Shown here in pieces: positions 11,879 to 20,591 of a DNA stretch of 64,000 bases. Location of the stretch: NCBI GenBank assembly GCA_963764825.1, contig CAVXUA010000006.1, positions 1 through 64,000 of the forward strand, written 5' to 3'. The DNA comes from JAZGGS01 sp963764825. GTDB lineage: Bacteria; Bacteroidota; Ignavibacteria; Ignavibacteriales; Ignavibacteriaceae. The notes beneath the pieces were generated by a model. The model did not search any database, had not been told where the DNA came from, and worked only from the letters and a program-made list of their open reading frames with translations. The position numbers and the translations under genes are program-made. Positions within the stretch are counted from its first letter, which is position 1. Every line of letters begins with the position of its first letter.

Positions 11879-12749
11879 CTATTGACGAAGTTCAAACATT
11901 TTTTCTGCAAGCAATTTTTCAAAGAGATAAAGCTGAAATTTGTAATTGCCTGGTGTCTTTTTCCAGGAGTAATCGAAATTGAACTTTTTACTGTTGCAGA
12001 ATTTTCTTCAGGTGAAAGTATAAACTTTTTTGTGTAAAAAGATTTACTGTCCGGTCCATCCACTTCAAATCTAAATTTTAGCTCATCCTCTAAATATTCA
12101 TCAAGATTCCCCAGATCTACAATAGCTCTAACTTTTGCTTTTTTCTTAATTGTGAAAACTGTTCCTTCCCCAATTTTCTTACCGGTTTTCTTTCCAATTT
12201 TTCTAAAGAGAGTGATATTTGCAGAAATATTAAATTCTTTTTCCGCAACTGAGTACAAAATCACTCAATTGAAATTTTTTCTCAGCAATGAGTTCACGAA
12301 ATAAAAAAAGCCTGATTATGTAATTTCCGGGCTCTCTCTTCTCAGGAGAAATAGAGATAGAACTTTTTAAAGATGATGAATTGGTATCAGGGGATAAATC
12401 AATCCGTTTCCTGTAAAAAGATTTTCCATCTGGTCCAATCCATTCAACATGGAACATCAATTCGTTGTCTGCAATTTTCTCCGGTTCTTAAAATCAAAAA
12501 ATGCATAAATTTTTGCTTTATCTTTAATTGTAAAATCTGTTCCGGCACCAATTCTCTTACCTGTCTTTTTCCTACTTTTTTACAGAAAGTAATTTTTGCT
12601 ATTAAACCATCTGGTTGTTTAGGAGGGTAGACTATGGTTGAATCCTCTGCAATAATCGGTTCTGCATTCCTGCTTGAACATCCGGATTGAAACAATAACA
12701 AGAGGAAAATCAGAATTAAGTTTGATATTATAATAATTTTATTCTTCAT
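11879..12749 (-). CDS. Lipoprotein with two tandem domains of one type (frame interrupted by indels)
   Basis: The N-terminus at 12749 is a lipoprotein signal (LLLFQSGCSS). Two copies of a module of about 120 residues follow. Each runs through 'KIGKKTGKKIGEGTVFTIK', 'AKV.A..D..N', 'F.VEWIGPDGKSFYRKRIDL', 'SSSLKSSISISPEKR', 'PGNYIIRLFLFRELIAEKKF'. Copy one spans about 12640-12260 and copy two about 12240-11879, ending LLAEKMFELRQ. The frame shifts near 12560, 12470, 12255 and 11950. I do not recognise the family; the ending motif 'PGNY..RLFLF..LIAE..F' resembles domains describing an effector's effect on a client in envelope proteins of this phylum. It converges on the LVIVD gene with an 11-base gap. 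Confidence 0.55.
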
Positions 12750-12763
12750 TAATTTTCCAAACC

Positions 12764-13875
12764 TTACAACATACGAATCAGAAAGTTTTTACTGCGGCTT
12801 TTAACACCATAGAACCACTTCGATAGTGGAAGCATTATCATCATCATTACAACTACTCCAATGAGTGTAGTTATTACATCGCCTTCGCGGTAAAACAGCC
12901 CTAATCGCTTTGAAAATATTCCCAATATCGCTATATGCATTCCATAAAAAAATAGAGGTACCTTTCCGGCAACATCAAAAATGGTTAATATTTTAGGCGC
13001 AATTTTTGCAACGGCAATGAAAATACAAATTGAAAGAATTACAATACCTATAAACCATAAACTAAAGTAAATGCTCGGAGGGTATTTTTGATCAAAGAAA
13101 AACGAGTAAGTTCCAAAATCTGAGAATGGAAAAATATTTCCATATCCACCGAGCATCCTTATTAGGACTGCTAAAATTATAATTCCAGCAGCGATGCCTA
13201 ATCCCATCTGGATACGCATTTTATCTGTCTTCCATGTAATAAGCCAACCCCTTGCCAACACTGAGCCGATTATTGCCATTGCAAACCATGGAATTAGAGG
13301 GTATTTATTAAACTTGCCGGCGTCTATAAATGTTTGCATTAAAGCTTGTTCCCACCAAACCTCCGGATTGTAGGGAATGTTTAGAAGAAGGGGATGGATT
13401 GCCAGGAGTGGCTAATGCAATTACCAATTGATATTGCCATCGCAAATTAACAATGCTAGTTTGTAAAATCATCGAAAGCCCAATGCACGAGATAATTCCA
13501 AAATGCCACGGATTAAATGAACTGAATCCGCCCCAGGATGAGTTTACCCAGGTTACCTGAAGTAGAATTAGAAATAGACCTCTCTGGATAAGATCACGGC
13601 GAGCAGTCCACTCAGTTGCTCCTTTATTAATCCTACGATGATATGCCCACCATACCATTGCACCATTCATCATAAGAAAACCCGGTGCGCAAAGATAACT
13701 GACATATCTTAATGCAAACTGTTCCCAGCTATCAAAGAGTGGATCGAATGGATTAAAATGAAGCCAAAGTGAATTAAGGAAGTAGGAGCAATGATCCACA
13801 AGCATAAATATTACTACTAACCCGCGGAACTGGTCTATGAATTGAAAACGTTGTTTTTCAGGAGCTGCTGCTCAA
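12764..13875 (-). CDS. HGSNAT/DUF1624-like membrane acyltransferase (one or more frameshifts)
   Basis: A polytopic membrane protein of about 370 residues. The N-terminal segment QRFQFIDQFRGLVVIFMLVD, just upstream of the first in-frame ATG (13805), is the classic start of the HGSNAT/DUF1624 family, as are the following YLCAPGFLMMNGA and GFSSFNPWHFGIISCIGLS. The frame breaks near 13390 and resumes as VWWEQALMQTFIDAGKFNKYP with the remaining helices. No ATG precedes the conserved start; a TTG at 13875 is possible but needs a further frame change. Family members move acetyl groups across membranes onto sugars; the substrate here is unknown. It is the chromosomal gene just outside the island's left end. 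Confidence 0.65.
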
Positions 13876-13957
13876 TTTCCTCTACTTACAGTTATGTTCA
13901 ATACGTATCTAGTGGAAATCAGATAAACCAAAACAACTATCCAATTATTGGAATGTA

Positions 13958-14000
13958 GTGGGAACTATAGGAGTCGAACCTATGACCTCCTGCTTGTAAG
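13958..14000 (-). repeat. attL: displaced 3' half of tRNA-Val
   Basis: The segment runs from the tRNA 3' end (13958) through the T-arm, variable loop and anticodon (GTAAG at 13996-14000) and differs from the intact gene at 37293-37335 at one base (A for G at 13964). Past the anticodon loop similarity ends (ACAAGAGG versus GCAGGCG), which marks the crossover side. The 5' half is absent, so it cannot make a tRNA. Confidence 0.8.
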
Positions 14001-14049
14001 ACAAGAGGATTCTTTTCTTTACTTTCTAAAATCCAACAAAAACTGGACT

Positions 14050-14068
14050 CTCCATACATACTCCATAC
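14050..14068 (+). repeat. CTCCATAC direct repeat, 11-bp phase (possible integrase arm sites)
   Basis: CTCCATAC occurs at 14050-14057 and 14061-14068, exactly 11 bases apart. The same octamer occurs twice at the other island end (37193 and 37215). Short helically phased direct repeats near both att cores are typical of tyrosine-integrase arm-binding sites; this function is inferred. Confidence 0.5.
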
Positions 14069-14089
14069 TGAGAAGAAAGGATGGCAGCT

Positions 14090-14533
14090 ATGTATATTGT
14101 AAAAAATAAAAAATCTCCTAACTATCAGTTAGTATATTTACGAGCCGGGAAGAGAACCTCTATCTCAACAGGTACTCCAAGTAAAAATGAAGCGAAAAAA
14201 TTTCTAGCCTCATTGAATCCACTAACGATTTCCAAACCAAAATTAAACAAAGTTTCAATTAGATTGAAGGAATATGTTGCTGAATATAAAACCTATGTTG
14301 GCAATACACATTCCGAATCCTATCTTAAAAAAGCTGTCACTTCATCCTTTAACAGGTTACAATATAATGTGTTTCTAAGCCCGTACAATCGTCGTGGTGG
14401 CATCTTTATTCTAAATAGGATAAATATACTACATACCATACATTTGTATGGTATGCATAAGAAAATATTTTATTCCCGATTGTTCAGAAAGAATGTATTC
14501 TACCGGAAGATTCAGAGTACTGGTATAAAGTAA
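14090..14533 (+). pseudogene. Truncated tyrosine recombinase (island integrase remnant)
   Basis: Residues 1-87 or so are the N-terminal part of a phage-type integrase: the short beta-stranded start (YIVKNKKSPNYQLVYLRAGK), a STGT segment, and the start of the SAM-like core-binding domain (EYVAEYKTYVGNTHSESYLK; KKAVTSSFNRLQ). After that the frame continues into unrelated sequence to 14533. The catalytic domain with the R-H-R-Y residues is missing, so the protein cannot recombine DNA. The ATG at 14090 is preferred because AAGGA lies eight bases before it; an in-frame ATG at 14081 overlaps that RBS. Its place next to attL identifies it as the enzyme that integrated the island. Confidence 0.7.
14432..14455. 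promoter_or_regulatory. Perfect 11-bp palindrome, likely operator
   Basis: CATACCATACA and TGTATGGTATG are exact inverse complements around TT. The following sequence is not T-rich, so an operator for a dimeric helix-turn-helix repressor is likelier than a terminator. It lies inside the decayed integrase region, upstream of the small Cys-rich gene at 14533. No regulator gene is adjacent. Confidence 0.4.
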
Positions 14534-14673
14534 TGGCTGAAACTTTGTTTAGAATAAACTACCTGGAAGAGAAGAAATGCAGTTGCAGTCAATGCAACAG
14601 AGAGTTGACAGAATTAGAAGATTTCCTGCCTAAAATAAAGAAGTATATAATTGAATTAAGAATTGAAAATTAA
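14533..14673 (+). CDS. Small Cys-rich protein, 46 residues
   Basis: A short open frame starts at an ATG that overlaps the preceding stop (TAATG). It carries a clustered CSCSQC motif at residues 16-21 followed by a charged helix (ELTELEDFLPKIKKYIIEL). Four cysteines including one just before could bind a metal, though only three are closely spaced. The open frame continues upstream of the ATG with protein-like sequence (ILPEDSEYWYKV), so the gene may have been longer and partly deleted with the integrase. No family recognised. Confidence 0.35.
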   Translation: MAETLFRINYLEEKKCSCSQCNRELTELEDFLPKIKKYIIELRIEN

Positions 14674-14713
14674 ACTTGTAACTATATTCTTGAGTCTAAC
14701 CTAATCCGAAAGG

Positions 14714-14970
14714 TTAAGTTTTCCCAAGTTTCTCTAAAAGCTTTTCTTTTACATCAGCTGGATTAAATTCTGGTTTGCTTATACTGGTATGAACTAAGAA
14801 AATATGATGCTGTAATACATCCAACATATTATTGACATCAATATCCTTCGTGTCTTCTTCATACCTAAGTTTTATAAGACTTTTATTTGTATCTGATAAC
14901 AATTTATTTATTGAAGTCAATTCTCCCGCCCCATCTTTTTTATTTTCTCTTTCATCTCAACTTCTAACAT
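14714..14970 (-). CDS. Small charged helical protein (one frameshift)
   Basis: From the ATG at 14970 the frame reads MLEVEMKEKIKKMG, shifts near 14922, and continues TSINKLLSDTNKSLIKLRYE to LLEKLGKT at the end, about 85 residues. An in-frame TTG at 15015 would add DLAHTIDEILEEVK. It is Lys/Glu-rich and mostly helical. The type resembles small mobile-element proteins but I cannot name a family. It is the first minus-strand gene inside the island's left end. Confidence 0.4.
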
Positions 14971-15030
14971 TTTAACCTCTTCCAATATTTCATCTATAGT
15001 GTGAGCTAAGTCCAATTAGTAAGTAAAATT

Positions 15031-15795
15031 TTAATTCTGTAGTTCCTTTAATCTTTCTTTGGCTTTTCGTTTAGCAAATTTATCCCGGAAATTTATTTCT
15101 GGCAACTCACTTACCTTTATAAGCATTGCAATTTCTTTTTCTTCCTCATCCATCTCTTGGTAGGTTAATGAAAGATGAAATGTTGCTATAACTATTCCGG
15201 GTTGCAGCTTAAGTGCTCTCAACATCATTTGTTCTGATTCCTCAAAACTACCTTCCGGCACATCCCCAAAGAATGTATTTGCAAATAGCCGTTCAAACCA
15301 GCTTAGTGCAGCTATTTGTCGGTTATAAATTCCTAGAATCAAATAAGGCAAATAATCTGTTGAATCAATTTTTATTGCTTTTTTAGCGTTATCCTTAATT
15401 TTGTGTGCGAGTTTTATCTTCTTATTATCACCTTCAAATAATGCCTGATTACCGTAAGACCAAGCAAGGAAAGTGTAAACCTTTGCACTATCAGGATAAA
15501 GGGAAGCAAACTTTTCTGCGTAGTCTACGCCTTGATATACAACCTTCTCAGCCGATTTTTCATCACGTAATTCGTAATAATATTCCCCTAAATCATTGCA
15601 GACTCTTGTTAATTTGAGGAGTAAATAATAATCGTCGGAATTAATTAAATACGCTAGCTCATAATTCTCTAGTGCGCTTTGCATTTCCCATCTAGCATAA
15701 AGAGAATCTCCCCTTGCAACAAACTCTTCAAAACTATTTGAGAATATGATAATTGAATTGGTGATGAAGAAAATTAAAATGATTATAGACTTCAC
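15031..15795 (-). CDS. Exported TPR-like protein
   Basis: About 254 residues. A GTG at 15795 is chosen because GGAG stands five bases upstream and the protein then opens with a signal peptide (VKSIIILIFFITNSIIIFS). The mature part is helical with tetratricopeptide-like spacing: ARWEMQSALENYELAYLINS, EKVVYQGVDYAEKFASLYPD, KVYTFLAWSYGNQALFEG, AKKAIKIDSTDYLPYLILGI, QMMLRALKLQPGIVIATFHL. Such proteins scaffold periplasmic complexes. It resembles the TPR proteins called RMD-like, with no enzyme motif. It stands at the downstream end of the island's minus-strand gene run. Confidence 0.65.
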   Translation of the reverse strand: MKSIIILIFFITNSIIIFSNSFEEFVARGDSLYARWEMQSALENYELAYLINSDDYYLLLKLTRVCNDLGEYYYELRDEKSAEKVVYQGVDYAEKFASLYPDSAKVYTFLAWSYGNQALFEGDNKKIKLAHKIKDNAKKAIKIDSTDYLPYLILGIYNRQIAALSWFERLFANTFFGDVPEGSFEESEQMMLRALKLQPGIVIATFHLSLTYQEMDEEEKEIAMLIKVSELPEINFRDKFAKRKAKERLKELQN

Positions 15796-15887
15796 ATTAT
15801 CTCCATTGAAAAGGTAAAACAAATATGATTAAAATATCGCTTTTCAATTATAGAATAAATCAATTTGATGAAATTCTCTGTCGCTAA

Positions 15888-15911
15888 TTACTTCATCAAC
15901 ACCATCTTCTT
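15888..15911 (-). pseudogene. Possible last codons of a lost T9SS tail
   Basis: On the minus strand the bases read KKMVLMK-stop, the same ending as the T9SS tails elsewhere in the island (KKMILMK). Only eight codons match, so chance cannot be excluded. If real it is a third decayed tail. Confidence 0.25.
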
Positions 15912-15933
15912 CAAAAAAAATCTATTTAATCTC

Positions 15934-17106
15934 TTAAAAATGCAATCCTAAAGTAAAGCCAAAACTAAAGTTTCCTAAATTTCTTGAGCTTATATCTAAA
16001 TCGGGAATTCCCGGTATATCTTCAGGCAAATAAACGTAATCAGCTACAAATCCTATGGAGAAGCTATCATAGATATATAAATCAAATTGAGAATAGAGTA
16101 CCGCACTGAATAAACTTCTTTTGATACTAGCGATTGTAGTGTCTCCCTGCGTGTAATATTCACTGAACTCATAACCAACATTTCCAATTCCAATTCCCAC
16201 CCCTACTTTCCATGAGATAGTTGCTGGAAAAATAGAATAGAAAGGATTATATACAGCCATAGCATAAAACCCGGTGCCTTCATAGGTTTGATAACCAGAT
16301 GAGCCTTCCTGTGTGTTATTAAAGTATGAATACCAGTTGAGCGAGGGTTCACCGAACCAACAAACTGCTCCGCCAATTTCTAATTCATCAAAAATGGAAT
16401 AAGTCAATTGGATTCTCCTTAGTAAATTAAAACTTGTAACATTTCGATACGAGTAGTAATAATCATTTATATTATTTTCTGATTCTGATAGTCTTGTACT
16501 AACTTGTGCAAGCTGAAAATTCATATGTATCTTCGAAGGAGATTTATTTCCGGTTAAAAATTCTTTCAATCGCTGTAACTCTTCGCTTCTATTAACATCA
16601 TCTCCGCTGAAGTTAAATATTTCAGTACTTTCTCCTGTACTTAAATCTATAGCGTATCCTACTGCGCCGCCCAATAATGTACCAAGCAAACTAAGTATCG
16701 CCTGACCTCCAGGCGAGTCATTTTGCCAATAAGCAAATGGTTCACTTTCAGCTTGCATAAATGCCAAAAAGAATACATATGTTCCAAGAATACCACCGAT
16801 TGCAACACCCCTCATTCCACCTTTTCCTTTAGTTTCAATTGATATTGAAATCAGGTCATTTATTGCTATAGCTCTATTTTGATCTTTACTGTGTATTACT
16901 AATGTGTCACTCCTTAAACCAATTAAGAATCCAGTAGAAAATTCTCCATTCTTCTCCTGTAGAATTACCAGGCTATATAAAAGATCCTTATCAATAAATT
17001 CCAGATCCTTAACATAAATACTGTTAGTACTGGATTCTTGTGAATAACCTGGACCACAGAAGGTTATAAAAAGTGATAAACTCAGGATAACATTCATTTT
17101 TCTCAT
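15934..17106 (-). CDS. Outer-membrane barrel protein with N-terminal beta module and glycine-rich hairpin
   Basis: A 390-residue exported protein. A signal peptide (to about residue 22, PGYSQ) leads into a short beta module (LVILQEKNGEFSTGFLIGLR; SDTLVIHSKDQNRAIAINDL) that resembles the module in the neighbouring GCY lipoproteins. Next is a pair of glycine-rich hydrophobic segments (GGMRGVAIGGILGTYVFFLA; LLGTLLGGAVGYAIDL). The second half is a beta-barrel-like run of alternating strands ending in FSFGFTLGLHF. It is the downstream partner of the large lipoprotein at 17120, with 13 bases between them and AAAGGAG before the start. Function unknown. Confidence 0.65.
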   Translation of the reverse strand: MRKMNVILSLSLFITFCGPGYSQESSTNSIYVKDLEFIDKDLLYSLVILQEKNGEFSTGFLIGLRSDTLVIHSKDQNRAIAINDLISISIETKGKGGMRGVAIGGILGTYVFFLAFMQAESEPFAYWQNDSPGGQAILSLLGTLLGGAVGYAIDLSTGESTEIFNFSGDDVNRSEELQRLKEFLTGNKSPSKIHMNFQLAQVSTRLSESENNINDYYYSYRNVTSFNLLRRIQLTYSIFDELEIGGAVCWFGEPSLNWYSYFNNTQEGSSGYQTYEGTGFYAMAVYNPFYSIFPATISWKVGVGIGIGNVGYEFSEYYTQGDTTIASIKRSLFSAVLYSQFDLYIYDSFSIGFVADYVYLPEDIPGIPDLDISSRNLGNFSFGFTLGLHF

Positions 17107-17119
17107 TTTAAAAACTCCT

Positions 17120-19021
17120 TTACCTAACTGTTAAAGACCAGGAATCATATAATTTCATAGCATACTTTACTACTTCGCCGGGTATATTTACAATATCATA
17201 AAGTGTTTGCTTCTGCATCGGTTTCTCTTTATTAAGATGAAGTTCATAATATCCAGTAGTCTTAAGAAAAATTGTGCGATCTAATCCTTCAACTTTTGGC
17301 TGGGCTTCAAATTCAGCTAAAAAGTAATCGCCAACCTTAGGCATAGCATAATAATCTTCATTTTTTAATGTCAGGGTTTCTACAATATCCTCATTGTTGT
17401 AATCATTTGCGACGGCTATATTTATTTCATTTAAAAATGGTGAGGGATGATTATCATATTCAATTGCAATGTAATCTAAAGTCCAAAAACCATAAGGGGG
17501 AGTTAATTGAATAATAAGTGAGTCTCCCTTTACATTACTCAAATCAAGATCATACGTTTTCGTTTCAGTAAGTAACGGTCCACCTCCAAATATTAATCCT
17601 TGGGATTTCCAATTATCTTCTTCCTGAACCATTATATTTAGATAATACAATTGTTCTCTTACCACAAACTGCATCATTTGTTCTTTTTCAATTTCGGTTC
17701 CGCACATGTTATCAACCTTCTCATACCAGGTATCAATATTATTTCCATACAGTGAGAGCATTTCCCGAATCATCTGTGAACCCCATAAAGATGTGCCTGC
17801 ATTTATAACAAGTTTTGCTTTCTTTTTATCGTGTTGTTTAGGAAATACAAAGGTGAGCTCGTGTTTTAAATTACTTACAGATTCATAATCAACAACCGGA
17901 AGTTTGGTCTGCCAGAACGTGTAATCGTTTTCTGATATAAATTTTGTTAAATCTTTACCATTTTCATCCGTAGCCAAAATTGATTTTTGAGGGTATTTTA
18001 TTGTATGAAGGTTTCCTGCAAGATCCGTTATTACCTCAGTATCTTTAGGATGATCTGCAATTACTAGGCTCATTTCATCTAGATATTGAGTTTCCGGCAC
18101 TTCATTCCTGACTAATAATTTATACTTACCATCAACTTCTTTTAGATAATCAAGTTTGCTTAAATCAGTTCTCTGTAATCCTCTTGTAACAGCCCCCCCA
18201 AGTGGTTCTGCATCAAATACATACTGTTCGGAATCAAATGAATAGACGAAAGGACAGGATTGTTTTGTTAAAGCTACTATCACAACTAAAGCTGCTAACA
18301 ATCCAACCACAACTCCTAAAGTAGTCAATACTGTACCGGCAGCATCAGTTCGCTGTACTTTAGCGTATAAAATTTCTGAAGCATTGATATAAACAGACTC
18401 GCCTGCCTTTGTACGACCAGAGACGACTGTTTCTTGTTGAATATATTTAGCTCCTTCGTCATTAAAAGTTATAATCCGGTTGCTATTCTTTAAAACAATT
18501 TGTGAAACAAAAAGATTTTCATTTTCTATTATTTGTTCTTTACTTGTGGTCTCAGGCAAATCCAGGTGGATTTCCAAAATGTATTCAAGTTTTACGGACA
18601 TGGTTTTGCCCTCGTTTGTTGTACCAGTAATTACATTTTCTTGCTCATTATATTTTCCACCTTCTTTATTAAATATGAATAACCGATCTTTGTAAGCGAT
18701 TACTTCTGCAATTTTTTTTGTACCGATTTCGTCTAAGTTAACTTCTGAAACTTTTGACTTCCTAAATTCCAGTATATCAGTTAAAGGTATAATGATTTTC
18801 TCATCTTCAACGGATGTCCCACCAATTACAGAGTCAAGTATGTGATAATATCCGCCAGCATTATCAAATTTAATTTCCTCTCCATTGGGCAGGACAACAG
18901 CAATAATTTTTTCATCCATCATATACACCTGCTCAGGAGGAATCTTCTCGCTTGTATAGCAGCCGACCAGAAAATTAATTAATGCCACCAGTAATAAACT
19001 GGTAAGGATTTTTTTATACAT
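17120..19021 (-). CDS. Large lipoprotein with three repeat modules and a membrane helix
   Basis: A 633-residue lipoprotein (FLVGCYTSEK, Cys 21). Residues about 38-95, 103-155 and 170-222 are three copies of one beta module: 'KIIAVVLPNGEEIKFDNAGG', 'Y.ILDSVIGGTS..DEK', 'I.L.DILE'. The module also occurs singly in the small GCY lipoproteins nearby. A transmembrane helix (LGVVVGLLAALVVIVAL, about 230-247) follows, then a large domain opening CPFVYSFDSEQYVFDAEPLG and GLQRTDLSKLDYLKEVDGKY. This 'CPFVY.FD...YVFDAE' unit recurs in exported proteins of this phylum without a known role. The C-terminal half looks like a beta-sandwich (QLTPPYGFWTLDYIAIEYD). The frame is intact. Confidence 0.65.
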   Translation of the reverse strand: MYKKILTSLLLVALINFLVGCYTSEKIPPEQVYMMDEKIIAVVLPNGEEIKFDNAGGYYHILDSVIGGTSVEDEKIIIPLTDILEFRKSKVSEVNLDEIGTKKIAEVIAYKDRLFIFNKEGGKYNEQENVITGTTNEGKTMSVKLEYILEIHLDLPETTSKEQIIENENLFVSQIVLKNSNRIITFNDEGAKYIQQETVVSGRTKAGESVYINASEILYAKVQRTDAAGTVLTTLGVVVGLLAALVVIVALTKQSCPFVYSFDSEQYVFDAEPLGGAVTRGLQRTDLSKLDYLKEVDGKYKLLVRNEVPETQYLDEMSLVIADHPKDTEVITDLAGNLHTIKYPQKSILATDENGKDLTKFISENDYTFWQTKLPVVDYESVSNLKHELTFVFPKQHDKKKAKLVINAGTSLWGSQMIREMLSLYGNNIDTWYEKVDNMCGTEIEKEQMMQFVVREQLYYLNIMVQEEDNWKSQGLIFGGGPLLTETKTYDLDLSNVKGDSLIIQLTPPYGFWTLDYIAIEYDNHPSPFLNEINIAVANDYNNEDIVETLTLKNEDYYAMPKVGDYFLAEFEAQPKVEGLDRTIFLKTTGYYELHLNKEKPMQKQTLYDIVNIPGEVVKYAMKLYDSWSLTVR

Positions 19022-19136
19022 TTTTCTGTCCTCTCCATTTTAATTAAAAAATATTCTCTTTTTAGCCTTCAGATAATTTCCAACTCCAAATTTTTCGATG
19101 TATAAATTTTTAGTAATAATAATAAGATGAACCCAC

Positions 19137-19583
19137 TTAATCGAAAGCGTGACTAAAATCATCCAGTATTAATATCCCTCCTACTATGATTATTGAGACT
19201 AGTGTTACACCGATCAATAATTTGGTTGAATCCCAGTCTATCTCATTTTGTTTTATTTCTAAAATATCATCCATTGCAATTTTGCCGATGAACGGATCAA
19301 TAAAGTCTAAATCAGAATTTACATTTTTCAAGTAATTTTCCAAGCTCGTTTTTTCTTTTCTCGATGCGATGGATTTCACGTATCCCTCGCCGAAAATAGA
19401 ATCATTTACAACTGTGTGAGTCAAAAATTAATATAGGGAATCATTTTTTGTGAGGATTATTATTTCATCTTCGTTGTTTTCATTAATCAGTTCATTTTTA
19501 GAAATGTGTTGCATATTGTAACAACCTATAAATTGAAGTAGCATAGAAAAGATTAATACTATTAGAATTATACTTTTTTGCAT
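19137..19583 (-). CDS. GCY-family small lipoprotein with in-frame stop
   Basis: Starts at an ATG (19583) with AGGAGG eight bases upstream. Lipobox LLQFIGCYNMQ, then ISKNELINEN, a beta module (VVNDSIFGEG; GKIAMDDILEIK) and a C-terminal helix (LLIGVTLVSIIIVGGILIL). It aligns feature by feature with the lipoproteins at 22663, 25523 and 26305. Codon 52 is TAA, in the same frame as the rest (NDSLY-stop-FLTHTVV), so this is a nonsense change and not a frameshift. The protein is therefore truncated just after the lipobox, read through, or the base is an error. It also carries an insertion of about 20 charged residues (SRKEKTSLENYLKNVNSD) absent from its relatives. Confidence 0.55.
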
Positions 19584-19652
19584 CTCTCTATCCTCCTGAG
19601 AATTACTTTATTATCATCATCTTATCAGTCACAATAAATTTGTTTGCTTAAA

Positions 19653-20558
19653 CTATATTCTAAAATCAAATTGAACCATTGGAAAAATGAAAAGTGTTGG
19701 ATCAGCTTCGTTAATTTGTGTTTCAATATAAAATCGGGTGCCTAACAATATTCTGCTGGATTCACCAAAACTGAAATAAATACCCGGGGTTACATTTATG
19801 AAACCAGCAGTGCTGCTTCCCCGTTTATCAGTTTTCGTATAATGCCCCAAAGCAAAATAAGAAGTCCTCGGTTCAAAGCTAAAGAGCGTTTGAATGCTGT
19901 ATCCTGCATTTAAAAATAAATTTAGTGGCCAGTTTTTAAATGCAGTGTTATAAGTAAAATTAAAATATGGGTCAAAATGTGTTGATTCTCCAACATCGTT
20001 GTAGAATCCTATATATACATCACTATCTCCACTAAAGTGATTCGTAGTAACTACACGGCGTATAGTATAAGCATCATAACTCATCGAGTTTATCTGCAAC
20101 CCCACGTCAAACCTAAAAGCAGATCCTGTACCATATCCAAATAAACCAATTCCGAAATTTCCACCAAAAGTGCTATAGTTATTCTGGTCTGAGTAATTAA
20201 TTCCTAGCGATATAGCAAAAGAACTTGAAATTGCAATATCCATTTCAAGTCCGGCATTGAAGTTGGCAATATCCCAGGTTAAACTTTTTTCTGAATGAAT
20301 AACAGGATCTTGTTCATCATATGAAGTGGTCTGTGCAATTTCTCCAGTGAATGAATTTTTAGTGTTATACGCAAACCTTGGCGAAAAAGTTACAGAAGGT
20401 GTTTCAGTGCTATCTGTTAAATGTATGGGAGATGGAACTATAGGTCCGGTAACTACAGCTTCGCGCAGGTATAATGTTTCTTCTACTGTTACACAGCCAG
20501 AAAAGAGTAAAAGTGGTAGTGAAAAGTAAAATATCGTAATTATTATTAACTTTTTCAT
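19653..20558 (-). CDS. Lipoprotein with outer-membrane barrel-like body
   Basis: A 301-residue protein with lipobox LLLFSGCVTV (Cys 22), a short linker of about 40 residues, then barrel-type alternating strands (FAISLGINYSDQNN; FDPYFNFTYNTAF; IYFSFGESSRILLGTRFYIE) ending FPMVQFDFRI. A lipid-anchored barrel-like protein is uncommon but occurs in Bacteroidota. GAGGTGAG lies before the ATG. It sits 34 bases downstream of the T9SS protein at 20592 in the same orientation. No family name is recognised. Confidence 0.6.
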   Translation of the reverse strand: MKKLIIITIFYFSLPLLLFSGCVTVEETLYLREAVVTGPIVPSPIHLTDSTETPSVTFSPRFAYNTKNSFTGEIAQTTSYDEQDPVIHSEKSLTWDIANFNAGLEMDIAISSSFAISLGINYSDQNNYSTFGGNFGIGLFGYGTGSAFRFDVGLQINSMSYDAYTIRRVVTTNHFSGDSDVYIGFYNDVGESTHFDPYFNFTYNTAFKNWPLNLFLNAGYSIQTLFSFEPRTSYFALGHYTKTDKRGSSTAGFINVTPGIYFSFGESSRILLGTRFYIETQINEADPTLFIFPMVQFDFRI

Positions 20559-20591
20559 AACTCACCTCAAAAACTTTTAAGTGAATAAATA

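Noticed and set aside
14432..14455. Reading the palindrome as an intrinsic terminator.
   Set aside because: No T run follows on either strand, so an operator is likelier.
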